Source of the DNA: Coturnix japonica
Taxonomy: Eukaryota > Chordata > Aves > Galliformes > Phasianidae
Length of the DNA: 64,000 bases
NCBI RefSeq assembly: GCF_001577835.2
Contig: NC_029519.1
Coordinates: forward strand, 29,450,539-29,514,538
Direction: 5' to 3'
Made by a program: the position numbers and the translations under genes. Below, piece after piece: positions 14,201 through 26,200 of the stretch. The number at the start of each line of letters is the position of its first letter. Position 1 is the stretch's first letter. The notes under the pieces are model-generated. The model was not told the origin of the DNA, did no database searches, and saw nothing but the letters and a program-made list of their open reading frames with translations.

Positions 14201-17200
14201 CAAAAGCCAGAACTGCAGACTTCTGTTTGGTTTCTGTAGCACAGAAACTGTATGTGTTATTATCTCTTGAAAATACTTATTAATAATTCACCCAGGATTA
14301 AGCTTACATACAGACAGGTGGCCAAAAAGCACTTGTGAAGTCCTACACTTTTTATTTCCTGATAGTACATTGAATCATTTCTTCTTATGAAGCACAAAAT
14401 TTGACTAGCTTTTCTTCTTTGGAAGATTCTTGATTTTTCATTTGTCTTTGAAACGATATTGCAAATGTTTCCCTATAAGCTGCAATGTTGTAAATGCTGG
14501 AAAATTTAAGGAATTGGCAGCTTTTGAACTTTCATAGTATGAAGGTCCCTTGGTTCTCAGTTTCACAGAGGAAATGAAAATTCCCATTTTACCCACACTA
14601 AAATAAAGCTTTTGTGTAAGGATCTGACTTCTTCCTAAGCTTGTCCTGCTGCTCTTCAACTGTACCCCTGTGTTTCCATTAAGATCTGGAGTTCAGCTTT
14701 TCTTTCTTTTTTCCTGTCCTTTTACTTTCTCCTGCTATTTTTGTAGGCATGAGATCTTGGACTAGCGAGGGCCTTCCTGTTGGTTTCTATTATGAGCAGT
14801 GGACAGTGGTGGCAGAGCAACAGATTTGAGCTCTGCTTTGCCTCACAGCAGGGCCAGCTCATGAGCTTTCTCTGGTTATCATCTTTCTGTGCTTTATTAT
14901 CTCCATGCATGTCCACATCTCAGCTTGCTTTTTGAATGCAGGGCTTATTTGCTCTCTTGTTTTTGTCTGGGTGTTAGTTTAATGTCTATCAAATAAGGCT
15001 TATTTAAAATTTAGCATTTAACAGTTCCACAGGGATGGAAACCAAGTAAGGGAAAATATACATATGCTTATATACAGTCTAAAAGAAGTCGGTGCATTCC
15101 TCTGATCGTGGTCACCATGGACAGCTGATCATCCTGTAGGGAAGCTGAGTCACTGGGCTGAGAAAGAGAATGGAAATAGTGAAACAAAGTGCCTTTTAAG
15201 TCGACATTCTCGTGAAAGCATGGGCTGGAGACAGGGACAGCAATGTGCTGCTGCAGTTATTACAGAGAATTTTAACAGTGGGAGGAAGAAGACTGACTGC
15301 AGAGAAAAGGAAGAAATTCCACAGTTGGAAAGAGAAGCAGTGCCTGGGAATGATGTGAGATTTAATCCTGAATGAATTACAAAGGATATTCACTGACTGA
15401 AAAGAGGCAGAGAAATATCTGTAGCTTTTTATTTATCTGGTTCCTTGTTTAGCTACTGAAAAGTGTGGTTTACTTCATGTATGAGCTTACATTATTAGTA
15501 TAATGAGAGGCAAGAATAAAACACCAACTTGAAACTCTAAGAAGGAGTCAACTTAAGCTAAATAGTTCTCACAAGAATCAGCCTGGCCCTGGAATCCAAG
15601 CCAGCTGTGAGATGCTATTTCCAGGAAAGAGCAGCACAGGAGCACATGCCCAAGGAAAAACACATTAGAATGCAGCAAAATAATGATGTTGTAGTTCATG
15701 AAAATCAACGAGAGCTTAGCAGTCATTCTTCTATCGTATTGGACACATCTCTACAATTAAGCAAGCTTATAGAAACACACTGTATAATGGCTTTGAAAGA
15801 TTTGTGTATTAAGTAGAGACCAAAAAGCCTGTGACTCCAGGTTTTTAGTCAGTTGTAAGACTAGTGTGGAAGTGGGGTGCCTGTCACAGAATGGGTATGA
15901 TTTTTGCCTCTGCTGCATGTTACTGCAGTAATACTTGCTGATGGGTATATTGGTCAGACCTTTCCCAAAAATGACACACATGCAATTCCAGTGAGGAGTC
16001 CTGTTTTTCTTTCTTTATTTTCTTCTGATTTCATGGAAAAGATCTTCATGCCATGGTTTCCAGCTAGCCAGGTGGCCTGTAATGAGGAATGGGGAGTTGT
16101 TCACAAGGAGTGATCTGATAAAATGACTTATGTAGTCCTGATCTGTGTTGGGAAATTCAGCTGTAGGTAAAAAGGCACTGCAGCATAGGAGCATTCAGCT
16201 TCTTAATGTGCAGAACACTCATCATTCTTAATATTTAAAGCAGAAACTTTTAAGTAGTTTATAACTTTTTTTTTTTCTTTTTAGAAAAACCCTTTGTTGA
16301 TTCAAATTCCATGTCAGCAGTAAAACCTAATACTAAGGCTGGTAGATTACTGCTTTCACGTTCCAGATGAGTTAATGCAAAGACCTTGTAGATAATGTTT
16401 TTGATCTTATTTATTTATTTATTTATTTAAAGAAACTTTTTTTTTTTTAAATGAAAATTCGTAATCATGTATTGCTAAAATGTAAAATGGAATGTGTATA
16501 GCTCTGGACAACAAAATCCTGTAGTTGTGCTGACAAACTGAAATAGCATAGTAATGGTTTCTTAAAGTAGTACGCTTTGGTGGAGTAGTTCTATTATACC
16601 GAATGCAAGAAAGATTGGAGAGGTACTATTTCCAGATTGAAAACTGATGGCATTTATCATTTTCCAGCACGCTCATTGGCTTGCATTGTGAAGATGTGAT
16701 GTTGCAGCTAGTTTTAAGGTAAAGCCCAAACTCCTTTTTCAACTTTGTCCTAATTCTGGGACCTAGAGTCTCAGACGATAGGCACAGAGCTAGATGGAAG
16801 TTCTCCAAGAGAGCAGAAATTCAAGCAGCTACAGAGATAAGAATATTTATGATTCTGACAAAAGCATGCTGGACTCGTAGAAGTGTGATTTATGTTCTGT
16901 GATCTTCAGGAATAAGAGATTCTTCTTGTGATTTATTTCTATAAATGTGAGAGAAGAAAAGCTGAGAATATATTTATCACCCCCAAACTGCTTATTTCCT
17001 GCTTTTAAACATATAATTCTTTCCTCCAGCATGTTTTCTTTAGTTTATTATATATATGCTGCATTACAAGGAACTTATGTAGTTGCTTGCAGCTTTCACC
17101 TCTGTTATTCCTCTTTCCCCAAGAATACTTCAGCTTCCTTAACTCTTGTTCACAGATTGCTATATAATGTACAAAATACACTGATTATTTTTGCATTTAA

Positions 17201-20200
17201 CTGGTTGTTCCATTGGCTGCTGCAGAATACACAATTATAACTTTGGTGTATGGATTAGATTAGAGTTGATAATTTCTGTGGAAGTACTAGTGTAGCTTAA
17301 TCAGGCTTTTAACACTGTGGGAGGCATCAGTGTTTCAGTCCCTCCACTGATAGGCATTAAGGTGAAATTCCCTGAGTGCCTGGGAATGGCGTTAGGACAT
17401 CTGTGAACTCAATCTACTAAGCAGTGCTGCAGTTGTTTTTAGTCTTTTTTGTTGCTGTTGTTTATTTATTTAGGGAATCCTTTAAAATTTGGCTTCCTTT
17501 TAAAATGGGAAAACATCAGCATAGTTAACACTATACAGGTCTTAATAGAGTGCTCTTAAAATGCTAAACAAAATTGCTCTAAAAATATTAAACATAAGAA
17601 TGTGTTTCCACTGTCCCTTGTTTTCCCCATAGCTTTTTCCCTCTTGCTCAAGATCTCTTGATTTACAGCAGTGAAACACCTTGATGACCTTTCCTTCCCT
17701 TTTGCTGGCTGCTTGCCTGGCACATGTAAACTGACTCTGTCTCAATTTCCTTGGAAAACAAATAAATTAAAGTTTCTGAGACAGAACTCATTCATACTGG
17801 GACCAAACCACACCACTAGCCTTTGACTTCTGCCCATCCTATGCTCCCTCATCCCTTCCTACAGCAGGCTTGCTCTGACCTGTGAACGGCTGCTCATTTC
17901 CCCATTCTGATGCAACTGGTCTCCCATCTTTGCTTGTCTTGACAGTTCCTCATTGAACTGTATCTTCACAATGTAAAGAGTTGGGGTTTCATGCTCTTGA
18001 GAGGTTTGGAATATAAATCACTGTCAAGATTACTGTTATTTTTTATATTTTGAAGAGGGAAGGAAGGTGTGAAGGGGCTTCTGTATGTTTTTGTTTTCTC
18101 TCACATGAAAGGAGGTAATGCTAGACTGCTGTTTCAGGTATCTGATCCCATGTAACCACATGATGTTGAGCCAGCGAAGGGCTGTGAAAGAGAGAGATTG
18201 TTACTCCGTATCTGCTGCAAAACTGCTTGCCCTGACACCACTCTGCTGCTCCACTGGGATCACCTTGACTCTAGAAAGCCAAGGAAAAGATTATATTCTC
18301 TGGACAAAAGCAGCTCAAACTGAAGGTAATTGGTGCTCAAGGGAAGACCAGATCATGAACTGAATTGAGTTTGGTAGCAGCTCAGGTGGAAGAAAAATGG
18401 TGGGCAACAACAAACTGGGCAGTTAGGCTGCACTGGAAAGATTATTTAATTCCTTTCCTGGGTCCAGGACTATTGAAACCTTATTCAACTTGGGTACCTT
18501 TTAAAATACTCATTCATAAAAATTATGTACAGGTACTTGACAATGGCACTTGCAGGTTCAGAGTGGTTGCTGTTGTTTTACAGATTGGGAGTGGGCTGAT
18601 TTCTCAGAAATTGAGCTACAGCGCTTACTTGGCAGTAGAAACAACTCTAGTGCATTTATGGTCATATCTCTAAATTTAATTCTTCCTTCCTGCCTTATTG
18701 GATGACTGGGAATAAAGACTCCATCTGCCGTGTTAGTGGCTGCCTTGCTAGAGAACTTTTGGGTTTTTTTATTGTGTCATGGTATGAGTAATCTTCTTAA
18801 CTTTCAGATTCTGTTAGAAGCGTTTCTGAATCCACCTGCATTGTGGAATTTGGAAGAGCTGTGGATATCAGCTACCTGCAGTACCTGGGAGAAGCTCAAG
18901 AAGCCATCCTCCAGTGTCTGAAAGATTGTAAGGTCTGGTCTGCTTCATACGATGGAGTAAATCCTGATCCTGAGACCTTTATCCAAACACTTGCTGAGGA
19001 GAACGGTACAGATGTGGAACACCCCATGTTTCGTCTCCAGCAAAGGACACCCAGCATGTGTAGCTCACAAACAGCACCAATGGGTGAGAAGATGCAGTTG
19101 GAGCTGGAATGGGATGATAGCTATGACACAGGGATTTCTCCTGGTTCTGATGTGAGCTCGCTCCAGCAGTATGATGATCTGGGAAATACAGAGGTGCAGA
19201 TGCCTGCAGTGCCACCAAAACATATTCAAGAGATGAAAAAAAATGCTATCATGCTTGTCAAAGGATCTTACATAGAGGATTCGGACTTTCAGGATGATGT
19301 TATGGTTTACAGATTATGTGCCCAGAAGGATATGCAGGATGATGACAACTCCAAGGAGAAAACTTTAAATGTGTCCAGAGAACATCAGGTCCAAAGCCAG
19401 ACTGTTGTCAATGGGCCTCTCTCTAACAGCCAGCTGGAAGTGGGCGTGGATGAGCACAGTGAAAAAAAATCAAGCTTGACTCAAAGTGTAACGAAAGAAC
19501 AAATAAACCAGAAAATGGTGGAGACTGATCCACAGCCAGACTTAGAGTTGAAGCTTCAGGAGGCAGATAATTGCTTAAGCTCACAAACGCTGAGCACAGA
19601 TGGTGAGGATTTCATTGCACAGTATGACAAAATTATTAAGGAACTGGATCCAAACAATGCAGGTGTGGAGGAGCAAAAGTTAGACACTCCTGATCCTGTG
19701 TCTCCTGCAGAAGAGGAGGAGGACTTTGAGAATTTCTCAGCAGATACCCCTTCTGTGGAGAGCACGTCATCTCCCTTTGGACCAAAGGAGGATGCATCCC
19801 CCAAGCGTGCTGCGAGGAGTCAGAGTGCTCCATTCACAGGTGGAATGTCCTGTTAGTTACATACCCAGCAAATACAAGAAGGCATAGTGATCAAAGGTGG
19901 CCAAGTGTAATTACAGTGCACAGCACAAACATAGAGCTAGGACCAGCCCTGATGCTAAAAGGGTATGCTCAGATAGCTGAGACTGGCCCAAGGAGAATCA
20001 GAGAGATGCAGCATGAAAGTAGAGCAGAACAGTCAGTGTAGTGACAGCAAATGGTGGTTGCTCAGCTCTTTTCTGTCTGTTTGGAAAAAAAACACAAAAC
20101 ACACAAAACAACAAATCTTGGGATTGTGTTTATTGCGTTTCTTGTATGTCAGAGCATCATCATTCTAGGATAAACTTTTTTAATTGAAAGTGGACTGGAG

Positions 20201-23200
20201 TAACAGTTCTAACATATGGAGCCCAGGTAAATGGTTTGTTTTTCTAGTGGCTGGCACCTCTTATGCCATTTTCACCCCTTCTGCTAATTCACATTTTAGC
20301 ACGAGGTGGCAGCACTGATGCCCCGTCTGCCCCTGTCTCTGCGGGAACTGTCCTGGCGCCTTGGTCCTCAAACGCCACAGCAGCCATCACAGTGGGTACA
20401 CTTTTCTGTCTTGTGCCAGACAACAAGTTAAGCTTGTTCTCTAGAGACTGCCCAAGCCATTCAGGAATGAAATTGCTGCGGGAGGGTAGAGTGCGCTTTT
20501 GATCAGTGTTTGTGCAGCTCCTTGCATTGCAGGCTGCTGATCTTTAATTAGGTCTCCTGGATACCACAGTAATGCAAATAATAATAAAAAATAATAGCTT
20601 GTCTAGGTTTTCTCATCCAAAATAAGACCTCTGTAATCTGGCTTCTTGTTCATTTGGAAGGAGGGGGGAAAACATTCATTTGTATCCATTGAAATGCAAC
20701 CCTTTCTGGTCAGCTGTGGCCAGCGTGCCTGGCACTGTCTCTTAATTGAAAACCTCAGCCTGTTTATCCGGTCCATTTACTATTTTTATTGCAGTGGTAA
20801 TTTCCTTGTACCAGAGACTAATCACATTCAAACCTTTCAATTTCCCATTATCTGCTGTCAAATGTAGCTCAAAAAATGTCATCCCTGTCCCTTCCTCCAG
20901 TCCCTTCCTCCATTTCTTGCTTTGAGGAAAAAAGGAAAATGATATCCAACCAATGAAATGAATGAAAAAAACCCACTATCTGCTTCCTGTCCACAATGTT
21001 TTTTACTCTTAGGGTGTCCATCTTGCTGTAGTGATTGCAATGTAGCTCTTAGTGATTGCAGGTAAGGATTTACTGATAAAAATACCTCAGAAATGGGAGA
21101 TTGCAGTGCCTTTCAAATACAATAATGTTCTATTTAATTTGGAGTGCTATATTATGTATGTGATAAAGGGGGAGTGTTGTTGTGGGATGGGGCTTCTTGC
21201 TACAGAATCAGATAACCAGACCGATAACCACTCACTGTCATCCCTGTTTTCCTCTGAGCAAGAATGAATGTGATGTTCAGAAACAGTGCCTGTCTTCATG
21301 GCTATGAGGAGATGAAGTCAGAAAAGGAATACTTTTTTTTTTTTTTTTTTTAATTTTCTCACTGGTTTTCACTGTTTCTTCCCAGACTTGCAAACTCTGC
21401 TCATTTCCTCTGTTTTTTATTGCAGTCATTTCTTGAAAACTGCAAATTTTGTACTGGGAAGTTCAAGAGAAGTGGTATACCTCTGTTAGAAATGTCTGAC
21501 TTCAGCTGTATCTACTCAGATCTAGAGTCTGACTGCCATGAAAGAAACTGTGATCTACCTCTGCTGCCACTGCAATCCCTCCTGTCCCAAGGGAGCTCCC
21601 TTTGCACTGTGGTCCTCAGGGGCTCTGTGAAATTGTCCCCATGGACACAGTAGGACGAAGCAGTAGGTTCTGTAGGGACAGTAGAAACTATGTCAGCCAA
21701 GGGGCTTTGAGGCTGCTTCATTGTGCACCCAGGCCAGGAGGGTTATGTGCTTGCACTGTCAGTGCTTCTGTATTTTAGTGGTTGCTCTGCAACATAAAGA
21801 CACAAACTGAAACTATTGTTTATTGCTGACATTTACATGATAAAGACTACATTTACAAAAAATCTTGCTTATAAATCTGTTTTAATGTTTGCCCTGCTTT
21901 GTGTGACTGCAGTATTGAAAACGTGTTTCCATGTGATGTGACTATTGCAGCTTCTCATTTTTTGTTTAGAGTAGCGGTTCTACTAGCGGTTTTTGTGGTT
22001 TCTTTACAACACCCCATTATTTTGGTGAGACAAGAAGTCTAAGCTATTAATGTACTTCGCCAGTCCGTCTGTGGAGATAAGGCACAGTACCAGTGAGAAG
22101 GAGACAGGTTCTGGTGGAGCATGTCTAGAGGAGGGCCACAAAAATGATCCACGGGATGGAACCTCTCTCCTGTGAGAACAGGCTGAGAAAGCTGGGGCTG
22201 TTCATTCTGGAGAGAGAAGGCTCTGGGGAGACTTGAGAGCTGCCTTTCAATATCTAAAGGGGAGCTACATGAAAGAAGGGGATGGACTCCTAGCTTGGTC
22301 TGTGGTGACAGAGCAGGGGCAAATGGTTTCAAGCTCAAAGAGGGTAGATTTAGGTTAGATATAAGGAAAAGTGTCTTACAGTAAGGATGACACGACACTG
22401 GAACAGGTTGCCCAGTGATGTGGATGCCCCATCCCTGGAGACTTTCAAGGCCAGGCTGGATCATCTACTCCAACTCCCCTGCTGTGACCTTTAAAGGTCC
22501 CTTCCAACTCTAAGAATGCTGTGCTTCCTCAGTGGTACTATTCTGATTAACTTCAAAAGGAATGAAATAATAGACCATAACGTATTAGACTAAATCCTTA
22601 TTGGCACACGTAAAGCAGAATGATTATGTACGTTAAATATGCCATTAAAATAACTAGCTCACTAGTCAAATTGCTTCTACTCATGAAAGCTTTTAACACC
22701 CCTGTTAAGTCTATTTTGTCTGTTCAGATAAGTTTTGTTTTTCCTCCTTGCTGGCTTTAATTAGCATGTAGGAGGTTTGATTTGGTTGGTTATGGTGATC
22801 AAAATTCCTTTCACATGCTTATTTCCTGAATCTCATGATTTTTCTTCTGTGAAAACAGAAGCATTGGTTCTTTCTCTTTTTTTTTGCAGGACCATTTATC
22901 AGCGTGGTGTTGTCCAAGCTGGAGAACATGCTGGAGAACTCCCTGCATGTGAATTTGCTGCTTATTGGGATTATTACTCAGCTAGCAAGTTACCCACAGC
23001 CTCTTCTTCGCTCCTTTCTGCTCAACACCAACATGGTGTTTCAGCCCAGCGTACGGTCACTTTATCAGGTATTTGCCCACAAGTGCCTATTGGAACAGTA
23101 TTTTTGGTTACACTCATTAAACTTCAGCTCTTTTCAATTTCACCTGTTGCTCTCCTGCCCATCTGAGAGCCTTGCATCTCTTTTCAGTGTTTTAATGATA

Positions 23201-26200
23201 ACTGTGCAAAGAGATGAAAATTCTATATGACCATAAATTTTATTGTTAAGTCGTCTTTAATGCAGCTGGAGAGCCTGAAGTGTTCAGACTGTGGCTGCAC
23301 TGGGAGCAAGGGAGGAAAAAGTAATGGTTACTGTTGTTTTGGCAGGTGCTGGCATCTGTGAAAAATAAAATTGAACATTTCGCTTCTACGGAAAAAGACT
23401 TCCCAGATCTTCTCCTGGAGGCCCAACAGTACTTACTTTTTCGTGTGGACATGTCTGATGCCGCTGAAGAACTGCTAACCAAAGGTAAATGTTAACTGCA
23501 CTCAGAGGAGTGCTGAGTGGAATGAATCACCAGTTACCTCTCTCATTTGCTACAGCGTGATTAAAAGTAGGTGTGGCGCATTATGAGTATCGTTAACCAG
23601 ATGTAGCCTTCTGGCTTTAAACTGATGATCCTCAGTAGGCCTCAGTATATGGATCTATCTGGATATGCTTTGCTCTTTAGAAGCTTTTATTGTCTTTGCT
23701 ACAGAAGATGTCTGTTTAAAGGAGTAAGAAAATCAGCTTTTCCTTGGCTTACTTCTAGTTTGGTTGTAAACCAATTTGCTTTCAGGGCATGAGGTGAGAT
23801 GGCAAATTGCGTGATTTTATTTTATTTTTAGCCTGACCTTCAGCTAGTCATTAGTTCTGTGGGGTTTTTTTGTTTGTTTGTTTTTTGACAAGTGCTAGAG
23901 AGGACAGAAATCCAGAATGAATTGGTTTCTGCAATGATTGAATAAGGCCTCATATGATAGTTTGGGCTTTTACTGACAGAGATGGATGTGAGCCAGAGAA
24001 CTTCAGATGTGCTTTCTGGAATGAAAGCATGAAACAGCAAAAATAAATGGGTGGTATAAGTCAGGAGACTTCAACAACAACGGGGAGTTAAGCAGGTATC
24101 ACCCTAGCTTCCCAGGGGACTTGTATAATGTCTGCTGCTTCTCAAGGACAGTGTGCTACGCCTGTCTTGACAGTTACTGGCGTTTGCACTGCAGTGAGAG
24201 AAGGTAATAATAAGCAAAATGGAGAATCTTACATTCCCACTGAGAAATTTCCCAAAGCAGTGGGTATCACGCTGCCCTGGGGATGTATCAGTTCTCAGCT
24301 TGTTGCTGAGCAAGCAGCATAGGGTGCAGCTTTCCCTTAAAAACAACTTCCCATACAATGGGAATGCACACAGTTTGCTGAGAGCTGTGACCACGGAGAT
24401 TGAGGGCTCAGAATCAGCACTGAAGAGAGGCTGCATTCAGAGATGTGTTCTCATGTATCATTTGGAATTGTTAACGATAGTCCTGCCTCGCCTTTACCAC
24501 TGCAAAGTTGGTAGTATTTATCTTGGATTTCCAGAGCTGTGGAAAGCAGGGCTTTTTATGCATCTTCTTAATTGTGTTTTTATTTTGCAAGGCTCTGAAT
24601 GGTAATTTACCTAGTTTCTAGTCAGCGTGGTGTGCATTTCTGAGGTTTGCAGTACATCGAGTCAGCAAAATTACGATCTCACTAAGAATTAGTCTGCGAA
24701 AGGTGCATGCTGTAAATGAGCTGTGTATCGCAAACATCTGCAGGGGGTTCTCTACATCCTGGTGAGGAAGCCTTGTAGTTAGGTGATAGTGTAGCTGGTG
24801 TTTGGGACAGGATTAGGAGGCAGTGTTTAGTGACCTTTTTTAGGTGCTGGCAGTACAAACTTTTTTAGAATGCATTCCAAATGGAAATTAATCTATCTGA
24901 GTAAACTTGCAAGCCTTACGCTTCAAGGTTTTCAGGGCTTATTTGTTGTACCTCAGTTAAATAACATAGTCAGTAATTTTTGGAATTTATTTGTGCTTCC
25001 CATTTTATATCAGTTTTCTTTGTTGGGCTTTAGAAATTGCCAGACTGACTCATGCAGATCATTATTTAAGATCTCAAAACAAGGCTGCTTAGTCACCCTG
25101 TCGGTACGTTTTTTTCTGACTTGTGACAACCCCTGTAAAGAAGGTATCTCTTGACAAATAGATGGAAAGGAAATAAATGTCTGGGTAACTGCACATTTGG
25201 TTCCCAACAAGATTGATGATGCAAGCGGTCAAACTCTACTTCTCGGGGCAAGTTGGCTCACTTGTCCGTCAGCACACTGCAGGTCATTGTATTGATTCCT
25301 ACAGAATTCACACCTGAAGAAGGGAAGTCAGATGTAGCGGGGAACACAAATGTAAAAATGAAGTATTCCAAAGTGTTTCCCTTCCCTTGATAGTGACAGT
25401 CTTCAAAAGCATTCAAACAGAAAAGGCCATTCAGTGCTGCAAGCAGCAAATAACTATGTGCTTTGTTTACATGGCAGTTTGGGTTAGGGTTAGATATCGT
25501 AGAGGTGTCGTGATCCCATATGCAGTGCTGCCCATCTTTCAGCACTTTGGTAGCTGTTTCCAGAACACTCACTTTTGCAATTGCATCCTGACTGCAGCAG
25601 GAAGCAGACAATCTTGACTGAAAGAAAAATCAAATTTCTGGTCCCTTGGCCATCTTTCTTTTTTTTTTNNNNNNNNNNNNNNNNNNNNNNNNNNNNNNNN
25701 NNNNNNNNNNNNNNNNNNNNNNNNNNNNNNNNNNNNNNNNNNNNNNNNNNNNNNNNNNNNNNNNNNNNATTGTTCAGAACGCTCATTGGCTTGCATTGTG
25801 AAGATGTGATGTTGCAGCTAGTTTTAAGGTAAAGCCCAAACTCCTTTTTCAACTTTGTCCTAATTCTGGGACCTAGAGTCTCAGACGATAGGCACAGAGC
25901 TAGATGGAAGTTCTCCAAGAGAGCAGAAATTCAAGCAGCTACAGAGATAAGAATATTTATGATTCTGACAAAAGCATGCTGGACTCGTAGAAGTGTGATT
26001 TATGTTCTGTGATCTTCAGGAATAAGAGATTCTTCTTGTGATTTATTTCTATAAATGTGAGAGAAGAAAAGCTGAGAATATATTTATCACCCCCAAACTG
26101 CTTATTTCCTGCTTTTAAACATATAATTCTTTCCTCCAGCATGTTTTCTTTAGTTTATTATATATATGCTGCATTACAAGGAACTTATGTAGTTGCTTGC

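Larger units (their letters stand above)
19840..22889 (+). other. FHIP1A: FHIP1A intron (copy A)
   Basis: A 3.05-kb intron from the weak donor GTGGAA to acceptor TTTTTGCAG. It holds a 19-T run at 21333-21351 and a CR1 3' fragment at about 22.08-22.52 kb. No other gene is seen. Confidence 0.85.
16659..25668 (+). repeat. Copy A of a 9.0-kb duplicated block
   Basis: From 16669 onwards this block is identical to 25779-34778 at a constant offset of 9110 in every stretch I compared. That includes five exons, both CR1 copies and a 19-T run. The first ten or so bases differ from copy B at three positions. The block ends inside a T run at the first N of the gap. I interpret it as the redundant end of a contig. 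Confidence 0.95.

Noticed and set aside
18118-18673. Open frames continuing past the 188-bp FHIP1A exon as if the gene were single-exon here
   Set aside because: The exon ends at a GTAATT donor and the next family residues come from the exon at 18808. The extension is intron read-through.
22039-22464. A 141-codon minus-strand open frame (also at 31149-31574)
   Set aside because: It is the antisense of the CR1 3' end and has no independent coding evidence.
25485-25498. Two telomere-like TTAGGG units (GGGTTAGGGTTAG)
   Set aside because: Only two units, which is expected by chance in 64 kb. It is not an interstitial telomere array.
25258-25611. A 117-codon minus-strand open frame (also at 34368-34721)
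   Set aside because: No recognisable protein. The frame is inside an FHIP1A intron and appears twice only because the block is duplicated.
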